Of a stretch of DNA of 39,703 nucleotides, positions 20,497 to 28,000 are shown piece by piece. The stretch comes from a virus. The position numbers and the translations under genes were made by a program. Where the stretch lies: positions 1 through 39,703 of IMG/VR virus record IMGVR_UViG_3300007722_000041. One strand, 5' to 3'. The notes beneath the pieces were generated by a model, which was not told where the DNA came from, ran no database searches, and saw only the letters and a list, made by a program, of their open reading frames with translations. Position 1 is the first letter of the stretch, and every line of letters begins with the position of its first letter.

Positions 20497-21240
20497 TTAG
20501 ATTGGCTTGACGTAGTTATAATCAAACGCCAAACATGGCCGTCCGTCTTCGGTCATAACGGTTGAGAACTTAAACTCCAAGAACTCGTATGAGTCCCAAC
20601 CCATTTCGGATGAGTGTGCCGTTGATGGAAGCTTTACCATGTCATAGAAAGAATCAAGCGGTACATACAAATGGTTTACAATCTCTTGGTTTATGTCGTT
20701 TTGTGCTTTACGAAGAGTCTCCATGGTTGAGTTGAAATACCTACCGGTGTATCGCTCGCAACAAAGCACGTCGCCACTCCCTGCAATAACTAGGTTATTT
20801 TTTCCCGGAGGATTCTTCTCAACTTGCTCTTGGGCAATATCGTCTACAATAATTTGCTCTTTGTGCTGCCCAATCTCTTCGACAACCTTATCTTTGTATT
20901 GTGTAAAGGCTTTCTCGGTTATGGAATATGCACTAACCGCTGCCGCAGTTCTGCTTGTGTCAACTTTATGCGATAATAGAATTGCTCCTACAGTCACGGT
21001 TCCAGAAAGAACTGCTGGAACATAGCACGGCCATACAAGCTTAATGTTGTTTTTGATACGTTCTTTTGGGTCATGAGACTCATTTTTGACGGCATCAATC
21101 ATTCGAGCCGCTTTAAACGATCCTTTTGCCGCCAAATAGGCAGTTGTTGCAACACCAGTAACACCAGCAGCCGTCAAAATAATAGGCGAGTTTTTGGTTA
21201 TATGGTGCGTTGCTTGTTGAATAAGATTATTGATCGTCAT
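20497..21240 (-). CDS. DUF6353-like membrane protein 2 (247 aa)
   Basis: MTINNLIQQATHHITKNSPI leads into a first hydrophobic segment (IILTAAGVTGVATTAYLAAK). A second follows at about 72-91 (CYVPAVLSGTVTVGAILLSH), and the C-terminal domain (VPLDSFYDMVKLPSTAHSSE, EFLEFKFSTVMTEDG) is characteristic of DUF6353. It is shorter than the paralogue at 18020-18892 but has the same order of segments. GAAAGGAAATAC precedes the ATG. The function is unknown. Confidence 0.75.
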   Translation of the reverse strand: MTINNLIQQATHHITKNSPIILTAAGVTGVATTAYLAAKGSFKAARMIDAVKNESHDPKERIKNNIKLVWPCYVPAVLSGTVTVGAILLSHKVDTSRTAAAVSAYSITEKAFTQYKDKVVEEIGQHKEQIIVDDIAQEQVEKNPPGKNNLVIAGSGDVLCCERYTGRYFNSTMETLRKAQNDINQEIVNHLYVPLDSFYDMVKLPSTAHSSEMGWDSYEFLEFKFSTVMTEDGRPCLAFDYNYVKPI

Positions 21241-21250
21241 GTATTTCCTT

Positions 21251-21367
21251 TCAAAGTTCTTGGTTTTTACACATATTTTTTTTAAACGTCACGTAAAAAT
21301 ACACAGACGTAAAGAAGACAAATGGTAAGTTAAATAGGATGATTAGGACGAGAAAAAATGTAGTCAT
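21251..21367 (-). CDS. Possible tiny membrane protein (38 aa)
   Basis: MTTFFLVLIILFNLPFVFFT continues into a basic tail (FKKNMCKNQEL). The composition is that of a single membrane helix. It starts three bases after the stop of the next ORF upstream but lacks a clear ribosome site, so it would rely on coupling. Confidence 0.35.
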   Translation of the reverse strand: MTTFFLVLIILFNLPFVFFTSVYFYVTFKKNMCKNQEL

Positions 21368-21369
21368 GA

Positions 21370-21486
21370 TTAATGATTACGCATCTCCCGAACAAAAATC
21401 CAAATAAGCCAAAGTCCTCCCGTGATTATTGTCAGGACGCAGTCCAAGATTAAATTAGCACATCCGTAATTGTTTTGATTACTCAT
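21370..21486 (-). CDS. Tiny membrane protein (38 aa)
   Basis: MSNQNNYGCANLILDCVLTI then ITGGLWLIWIFVREMRNH is a hydrophobic helix with a Trp-rich end, a pattern I recall in several small phage proteins. AAGGAG lies nine bases before the ATG at 21486; an in-frame ATG 45 bases further up lacks such a site. It follows the leader hairpin at 21545-21594. Confidence 0.5.
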   Translation of the reverse strand: MSNQNNYGCANLILDCVLTIITGGLWLIWIFVREMRNH

Positions 21487-21544
21487 TGTGAATGCTTCTC
21501 CTTTGTATTTGTAAATAGATACTTTATTCATGTTAGTAATTTTT

Positions 21545-21594
21545 AAAAAAAGAATGAATGGGTGCTAAGCACTATATTATAATCTCCATTCTTT
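21545..21594 (-). terminator. Leader hairpin / attenuator or end of a very short RNA
   Basis: Directly after promoter copy 13 the minus strand reads AGAATGG, then GTGCTTAGCAC, then CCATTCATTCT and seven T. Transcription would meet an intrinsic terminator within about 55 bases of its start, before any gene. It may make a tiny RNA or control the membrane genes downstream. Confidence 0.6.
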
Positions 21595-21596
21595 CT

Positions 21597-21625
21597 TCTC
21601 ATTATAAGCGTTGTATTTCTTGCGA
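21597..21625 (-). promoter_or_regulatory. Conserved phage promoter, copy 13
   Basis: TCGCA, five bases, TACAACGCTTATAATGAGA. It is followed at once by the hairpin at 21545-21594. Confidence 0.85.
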
Positions 21626-21700
21626 ATTCGTTTTTCTGAGGAAACTCCGCTTAATTTTTTTAAAAACTCAAAAATAAACAATCGTTGTATACAGTACAGC

Positions 21701-21755
21701 AAAAACACAAAAGCTATGCGGGATTATTAAATCTCGCACAGCCTTTGTGTTTTTA
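21701..21755 (-). terminator. Strong intrinsic terminator
   Basis: AAACACAAAGGCTGTGCG pairs with CGCATAGCTTTTGTGTTT around an AT loop, ending in T on both strands, so it may work in either direction. It closes the unit of the gene at 21775-22065. Between it and promoter copy 13 lie about 75 AT-rich bases in which I see nothing else. Confidence 0.85.
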
Positions 21756-21774
21756 CTACTTTAAGTCTGCTTGT

Positions 21775-22065
21775 TTAGTTTCTCGTCTTTAGGATTGTTC
21801 CGAAAGCCTTGCTCGTCATCACGTGCTTCTGTTCGTAGGCGACGATGACCAGGATTCCGATGATGTTTCCAACAACAAGTGCAATTGTGTCACGGCTAAC
21901 GCGCTCAGGCTTGCTTTCAGCCTTGAGTGCGTGAAGTCGTTCCAAATATGCCATTGAGGTGGAGTATTCTTCGGATTCTGGACCATACATCTCCATATCG
22001 TCAGTAACACGGGCGATGAGTCGGTCAACTCTTTCATCCCTATCTTTATTAATAAGTCTAAACAT
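21775..22065 (-). CDS. Conserved membrane protein (96 aa)
   Basis: MFRLINKDRDERVDRLIARV, then a helical region with EMYGPESEEYSTSMAYLERL, then a C-terminal membrane segment (DTIALVVGNIIGILVIVAYE) and KHVMTSKAFG. This resembles a family I remember in actinophages. I start it at 22065, where GAAAGGACAGCA lies upstream; the longer frame runs into the promoter. It is a tail-anchored protein with a cytoplasmic helical domain; function unknown. Confidence 0.7.
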   Translation of the reverse strand: MFRLINKDRDERVDRLIARVTDDMEMYGPESEEYSTSMAYLERLHALKAESKPERVSRDTIALVVGNIIGILVIVAYEQKHVMTSKAFGTILKTRN

Positions 22066-22083
22066 TGCTGTCCTTTCAGGTAG

Positions 22084-22112
22084 TCTCATTATAAGCGTTG
22101 TATTGGCTGCGA
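22084..22112 (-). promoter_or_regulatory. Conserved phage promoter, copy 14
   Basis: TCGCA, five bases, TACAACGCTTATAATGAGA. It is the rightmost copy found and marks the boundary between the virion/lysis genes and the rest. Confidence 0.85.
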
Positions 22113-22129
22113 GAACTATCTGGTTTAAG

Positions 22130-22348
22130 CTACTCGTGTGGTGGGACTACTCGAAACGTAACATTTGTTTTTGTTAATAAATCCTCGGGATCTTCGTTAA
22201 GCTCTAAAGTGTATAGTATTCGCCCCTTTATGGATTCGGTCGCATACAAGGTCCCAGCAGGTTTAGATTTCTTTTTAACGCGATACATCAAAATCATTCC
22301 GATAAGCATGCCAAGAATGAACAATAATACGCCAATGTATGAATGCAT
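22130..22348 (-). CDS. Small N-terminally anchored membrane protein (72 aa)
   Basis: One membrane helix (YIGVLLFILGMLIGMILMYR, about 4-23), then a Lys-rich stretch, then a small globular part with YTLELNEDPEDLLTKTNVTF. The LELDEDPE...VTFRV pattern recurs in small gut-phage membrane proteins. AAGGGGGATATTA precedes the ATG. It is the last gene before promoter copy 14 and probably ends the late operon. Confidence 0.65.
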   Translation of the reverse strand: MHSYIGVLLFILGMLIGMILMYRVKKKSKPAGTLYATESIKGRILYTLELNEDPEDLLTKTNVTFRVVPPHE

Positions 22349-22359
22349 TAATATCCCCC

Positions 22360-22719
22360 TTAATTTTTTTGATTTATAACAATTGGAATAGTTTTTGGCT
22401 TAATGTCGTGACTTTCAAGCTGTTCGGTAAGTCCGTCAATCACAAGTGATAAATGATCGATACGAGTTTCTAAATTTGCAATTTTAGTTTCAAGTTTTGC
22501 CTCTCTAGCATCAGCCAATGCAGTAGTTCTTTCTACTAAATGAACTGCTGCCTTGGTAATAATGTCTACCGCTTTTGCTGAAAGTTCATCTGTTTCGGCC
22601 CCAGTTTTTCTTCTACGAAACCACTCGGTAACCAGGGTTGCTATAGTACCGCCGCCAAGAGCAGCTAAAAGGACTAAGAAAGAATCTGGTGGGTTAAAGG
22701 CAAGGATGCTTGGATTCAC
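22360..22719 (-). CDS. Membrane-anchored coiled-coil protein, lysis accessory candidate (119 aa)
   Basis: An N-terminal hydrophobic segment (SFLVLLAALGGGTIATLVTE, about 13-32), a basic stretch (WFRRRK) and a long predicted coiled coil (ALADAREAKLETKIANLETR). It overlaps the holin gene by four bases. Proteins of this layout often accompany holins as a second holin or regulator; nothing more specific is visible. Confidence 0.6.
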   Translation of the reverse strand: MNPSILAFNPPDSFLVLLAALGGGTIATLVTEWFRRRKTGAETDELSAKAVDIITKAAVHLVERTTALADAREAKLETKIANLETRIDHLSLVIDGLTEQLESHDIKPKTIPIVINQKN

Positions 22720-22991
22720 TCAAACTCCGAATTGTAGGTATTTGAATAGGATGAGGATTCTTCAGTCCAAGGCACAATTGTGTGATTTGATTGAAAAGTG
22801 TTAGTACTAACGCCAAGAATAACACCACCAAAAGTAGCAACTGCTCCTAACGTCCCAACAACTTCGGCAACATAACCAAAACCCCATAAAATAGAAAGGG
22901 CAGAATATAACGTTGCAAAAGCTGGAAAACCAATGGTACTAACCTTTTTAGAAACATCATACATTTTATTTGAAAGATTTAACATTTTCAC
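22716..22991 (-). CDS. Holin, phage Dp-1 family-like (91 aa)
   Basis: MKMLNLSNKMYDVSKKVSTI leads to two hydrophobic segments (GFPAFATLYSALSILWGF and VVGTLGAVATFGGVILGVST) with the P.A.A.LY.AL...WG pattern of Dp-1-type holins, then an acidic Ser-rich tail. It would form the membrane lesion that releases the endolysin. It follows the tail hub gene with a four-base overlap, and a second membrane protein follows it. Confidence 0.75.
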   Translation of the reverse strand: MKMLNLSNKMYDVSKKVSTIGFPAFATLYSALSILWGFGYVAEVVGTLGAVATFGGVILGVSTNTFQSNHTIVPWTEESSSYSNTYNSEFE

Positions 22992-24175
22992 TCCTCAGTG
23001 ATTCCCAGTGTTGGTGTTGAAACATAACCATTCTCGTCCTGAACCTCTGCATACTCTATAACTCGTCTAACGCCAGATGTGCCAAATTCGCCTTCAACAC
23101 CGACCAGATCGCCAATGCTAAAGTCTTTTCTATAGGTAAACTGCGTTAGATTTGCGGCAAGAACCACATTTGATATCTCTATTGCACTGCTTCCACGAAG
23201 ATTTGCCTTGGCCCTTGCGTACATAGAGTTTTTATACCTATCTTTGTTTGTTGGGTAGTCAGTCCAACCTTCTTCAATATCACTACCATCAACAAGTGTT
23301 GATCGCCTAAAATACCCAAGCTTAGGTGTGTCGAGCCTTCTTTTAACGATCTTACCTTGAACAATAACTGAGTTCTTTTCAGGAATATTGGATGCAAAGT
23401 AATCTGCAGTTTCAATCTCCCCTCGTTCGGCAGAAAATCCAACCGAAGAAGTTTTATCAATGCCCTGGTGGATGACTACGTAACAGAAATTGCTTGTTCG
23501 ATTTATAAGAGAGTCGAGCTCTGGATTTTCAGTCCACCTTGGTCGGATAGTTTTAATGCCGAGATCTCCAAGATCAAGTAATTCACTCAGAGCTTTATAG
23601 ACACTCCCCCAGGATAGAGTACGCTCATCAGAAAGATCTGGGTCAGCCGGAACAATTGGGACATACCGAATTAGTAAGTTCTCTATAGAATCCCCGGCAT
23701 TGTCTCCTGCTACTTTATAGGTCTCGCCACTATGTGTTGTTGAAGTTGAGTATTTCTGAAGCAATTGAGCAGCATGAGCCTCAGGGCTACCGGAAGTATA
23801 CCAGTTTTCCCCACTAAACTCAGCCACTAGTTCTGGGTCTGTCATACTTCGATCGCCAATTGTTCGGTGTTCAAAGAATGAGTCAAAACTTCGTCCGGTA
23901 ATTACAATCTCTGGCGAGTTGTTTTTTGTCATACTGATTTCATGGTTTTCAACAATCATAAATTCTGATGAATTTACTTTTGCTATAATTGAACCACGAG
24001 GTAGTAAATCAACTAAACCTGATTCAAGTGGCGAAACTATGGTAAACTCAGAAGCATCACGATAACGCTCAATCCAGGTTAAACTTGTCCAGTCTGAAAT
24101 AAGCTCACCATTTTTAAGAAGTAAACCTTCGTTTTCAGCTGCAACAGATGATGGTTTATAAACAAATGTGTCCAT
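22988..24175 (-). CDS. Tail hub / minor tail protein, ReqiPepy6 Gp37-like (395 aa)
   Basis: LISDWTSLTWIERYRDASEF, then MIVENHEISMTKNNSPEIVI and TGRSFDSFFEHRTI, match the Siphovirus ReqiPepy6 Gp37-like family, which takes the place of the tail-associated lysin N-terminal domain at the tail tip. The C-terminal part (KDFSIGDLVGVEGEFGTSGV, RRVIEYAEVQDENG) completes the hub fold. It lies between Dit and holin. No peptidase or fibre domain is attached, so the receptor-binding part must be elsewhere, perhaps the collar protein at 30222-30917. Confidence 0.75.
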   Translation of the reverse strand: MDTFVYKPSSVAAENEGLLLKNGELISDWTSLTWIERYRDASEFTIVSPLESGLVDLLPRGSIIAKVNSSEFMIVENHEISMTKNNSPEIVITGRSFDSFFEHRTIGDRSMTDPELVAEFSGENWYTSGSPEAHAAQLLQKYSTSTTHSGETYKVAGDNAGDSIENLLIRYVPIVPADPDLSDERTLSWGSVYKALSELLDLGDLGIKTIRPRWTENPELDSLINRTSNFCYVVIHQGIDKTSSVGFSAERGEIETADYFASNIPEKNSVIVQGKIVKRRLDTPKLGYFRRSTLVDGSDIEEGWTDYPTNKDRYKNSMYARAKANLRGSSAIEISNVVLAANLTQFTYRKDFSIGDLVGVEGEFGTSGVRRVIEYAEVQDENGYVSTPTLGITEE

Positions 24176-25044
24176 TATACCCCCCAGAAGGAGTGTCTGT
24201 GGTTAATTTCATGAAGTTTGTATTTTGTTGATTCAATAATAGTAAATTGATTATTTCCAGGAAATATAGCAGGCCAAACAGAAAATGGTTGAATTTTATC
24301 AGCCAATTGAATTTTATTAACACCTCGGATAAGACTCACGGATCTTTGTTTATTAATACTTGAGATATACACAAGGTCGTCATTAATAAAGGTAGTCTCT
24401 GTGGCCGTTATTGGTGGTAGAATTTTAAACGACCAGTCTGGATCGATTCCGGATTCTGTAAATTGAGTAAATTCAATCGAATTGGCCACAGCAACCACCT
24501 TAAATATAAAGGTAGCACCATGTGGGGCTGTAGAAACAAGATCCTGGAACCATGGTGATACTTGGTTTAGACTTTCTCCAGAAATGATTTCGTCTAGTGG
24601 AGCCCTTAACATTGGATCTTGGCAAGTAATGGTCATTTGAAGTTCTGGAACCTCCGAAAAGTGGGCGGCCTCAAATTTACTTACAAACCCCTTCACACTA
24701 GCTTGTTCCACTGCTCCGTCTTTAAACCGAAGTTCTACAACTCCGGTTCTATTTGAGGAAATAGCTCGGTAAAGTCTATCTCTCAAATCTGACACCGTTT
24801 CCCCTGCTTGATAATCTGGATTGAGAACAAGCCTTACAACGATGTCGCGTTTTGGACTAGCCATTGTATAAAATGGGTCATTAGATATAGACCCACTTGC
24901 GTAATAGCTTGATATAATCTCATCTGCATCCAAACCATAGATAGATTTGACATTATACTTATTGGTTGAAGCCGGATCTCGATAGCTTAAGTTTAGGACA
25001 TGCTCTGAACACGAACAATATAGATCTACATTTGTTACTTTCAT
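24175..25044 (-). CDS. Distal tail protein (Dit-like, 289 aa)
   Basis: The product starts VTNVDLYCSCSEHVLNLSYR and has VRLVLNPDYQAGETVSDLRD, RLYRAISSNRTGVVELRFKD and MTITCQDPMLRAP, the pattern of a Dit N-terminal domain (ring-forming belt) with a C-terminal galectin-like part. It would connect the tail tube to the hub. Position directly after the tape measure (four-base overlap) and before the Gp37-like hub fits exactly. Confidence 0.75.
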   Translation of the reverse strand: MKVTNVDLYCSCSEHVLNLSYRDPASTNKYNVKSIYGLDADEIISSYYASGSISNDPFYTMASPKRDIVVRLVLNPDYQAGETVSDLRDRLYRAISSNRTGVVELRFKDGAVEQASVKGFVSKFEAAHFSEVPELQMTITCQDPMLRAPLDEIISGESLNQVSPWFQDLVSTAPHGATFIFKVVAVANSIEFTQFTESGIDPDWSFKILPPITATETTFINDDLVYISSINKQRSVSLIRGVNKIQLADKIQPFSVWPAIFPGNNQFTIIESTKYKLHEINHRHSFWGV

Positions 25045-28000
25045 CGTACGCCCAACTCCTCTTTAGCTAAGACAATCTGACTCTTGGTGCTTCTGTAAAT
25101 ATCACTTGCAGATAATGCCGCAGGTGAGTAGTTGTTCTGCTCAAACTTAATTTCCATTGGTCCTTGCTGCGCAGATTGTTTAGTGGATTCCGATTGAACC
25201 TGCATTCTTGAAATTGCGTTAGCACGACCAAAGGATTCTATAGTGGAGATAGAGTTAGAATCAAACAAGGAAGAAATACTCTTCGCATCTTTCTGAACGT
25301 TAGATAAGTCCAGAACAGGACGAATCTTAGGTGTGAAGTCTGGAGAGGACTCCATTCCCTTCGCTGCCTTGTTGAGTGCTTCTTTAAAACCACTAATTGT
25401 TCCGTTAGCTAAATTCTCGGAAGCTTTAACAACCTCGGCATCATTGTTGAGCCCAATCGCAAGACCACCAACAACACCTTTACCAATCTTAATAAACACC
25501 TTTGATGGTGAATTTTCTTGGAAGATTCCTTTGGCAAAACCAATAACTTTCCCCGCAATTTCTTTTATTTTGTCGTACGCTTCTTGGGCTTTGGTTGCCA
25601 TTCCGCCAGTCATGCCATCAATGATAGCAACACCAAGCTCTAGAGACGCAATTCGGATAGAATCAGCATACGTATCAACAGCAGCTTTAAGCCCTACAAG
25701 AAGTTCCAATATCAATTCGCCCATAAAGAATGCAAAGTCAATTGTCTTGTCAACCATACCAGACAGGAACAGCTTTGTAAGTCTAATTCCTTCATCAATA
25801 AGCTTGTTTCCTTCAATGAAAAGTTGAAGAATTATTCCACCAATAATGCCCCCAACTGTCTTAATAATATTTACAGCTCCAGAGCCAAGACCGGTCAAGA
25901 TGTTTTCTAGAATACCAAATCCAGCGGCTATGATTGGTTCTGCCTGATCGGCGATTGCATTAAGAAATTTCACAATAAGTTCACCTACGGCTACTACAAT
26001 CTTTTCTATATTGTCGCTAATACCCTGAATAATTTTAACAATAAGATCTGCACCAGCATCTATGACTCGCTGGATGTTAGCTCCAATAGCGGTAATAAAG
26101 GCGACAATCAGGTCTGTAGCGGCAATTGCTAGAGCAGGAATTCCTGCAGTAATACCAGCCATGAAGTTGGCAATAATTTCAAGAGCAAGCGTTACAATAA
26201 GCTCAATGTTATTACTAAGTCCTTGCATAAACGCCACAAGAATTTCAAAACCAAGTGTGATGAACTCGGGAATTTTTTCACGAAGATATGTGATCATTAA
26301 TGATCCAATCGCACCAAAAGCCTCGGCAATCTTAGGAGCAATCTCGATGATTTTATCCAAGATAGAAACAATAATATTTCCGAAACCATCGATTAGTTCT
26401 GATCCAGAGTCAAGAAAAGTCTTGATCATACGGACAATGCCTTTGGCAAATGACTCTATAAATCCTGGAAGAGCCATAATGAGAGTATTCAGTATGTTAA
26501 TAATAGTGTCAATACCCTTCTTACCAGCATCGGCGATCAGCATAAATGCCTTGGCAACTAGCATTGCGCCAAGACCGAACGCGGCAAAACCAATGCCAAC
26601 GAGGATTAGGGCAACACCAAGACCCATAAGTGGTAGAAGAATTGGCTTCATTAAAAGAGCAGCTAGTCCAAGAATAAGAAGAACTGCGGCAATACCGACA
26701 AGACCCTTGATGAGGTCTCCCCAACTTAGCTCGGCTATAGATTTAATAACATTACCTAAGATAAATAAAGCCCCAGCCATTACTACCATAGCGGCAGCGC
26801 CAGCAACAGCACCAGTCACAAGTTTTGCCGCAATGACAAGTCCAAATAATACAATCCCAAGTCCTAGGATACCTTTTGCAAGTTCTTCCCAAGACAGTGC
26901 ACCCATACTTTTTATGGCTTCCGACATAATATACAGAGCAACGCTAAGAATAACAATACCAGCGGCTTTCGCCATAAGCTCATTATTATCTGGAAGACTC
27001 TTTAGCGAGATGATAAGAACCCCCATAGTCAAAGCCATTCCAGCCAAGCCTCTGATAAGCTCGCTAGTTTTAATCTCAGCAAAGGCTTTAATGACTTTTT
27101 GAAGGACCCCAAGGCTGATAGAGAATATTAGGAATCCGAAGCTGATCTTATTAAGTTCTTTGCTATCAACAAGATTTGCGAACAGAGCAATAATACCAAG
27201 GCTTACTGCAACAAAGGAAAGACCTTTTCCGAGGTCTTTATAAGGAATTTTTGAAATAGAACTAATGACTTTGCTGAACACCCAAATAGCTGCCGACAAG
27301 ATAATTAGGCTAAGGACGGTACGAATAAAGCTTCCATTAACCTTTGAGAACGCAGCACTTGCGCCAGCCATGACTGCAAGGATACCTACAAGTCCAACTA
27401 GTCCTTTCCCAATTTCCGCCCAACTCATTTTTGAGAGTCTGGCTAAGCCAATAGAAAGCAGTACTGCTGCTGCAGCAATGAAAATAAGAGATACGGAAAG
27501 TGCAAGCATTTTAGCTGGGTCTGATTCGACCTTATCTAGTAAGGCAATAGACCCAACAAGGGCTAGCATACCGCCAGCAAGCGATCCTAAGGCTTGGGCA
27601 AGCTTAGCGCCATCAATCCCAGAAAGAACCAGAAGCGACACTGCAAGTATTCCAACCGCAGCAGCAATCTTAAGAAGCGTCGTTGCTTGGACTTCTCTCT
27701 GCATTGCTTTTAGGTTTTTCTTAAGTTCGCTAAAGACATCTATTAAACCCTGAATAGCATCAGAAAATCCGAGATCAAGTTTGAACCCGTCTTTAGCAAA
27801 CTTGAGAAGTGCTACAGCAATTCCTGCTAACGCACCAGCGCCGACACTCTTCATAAGATTCATAAAGAAGCCCGAGTCAAGGCCTCCGCCAATTCCACTC
27901 AGAACGTCTTTAAACAGTGTGATTATTGCTGATCCAATTTTGGTTCCTGACTCAGCCACAGTAGTAAAAAATCCAGCAACTTTTGAGCCAAATCCCCCCA

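Noticed and set aside
26062-27102. 346-residue plus-strand ORF and other long plus-strand ORFs between 25.3 and 29.1 kb
   Set aside because: They lie antisense to the tape measure gene and have low-complexity Ile/Pro/Ala/Ser composition typical of shadows; no ribosome sites or family motifs are seen.
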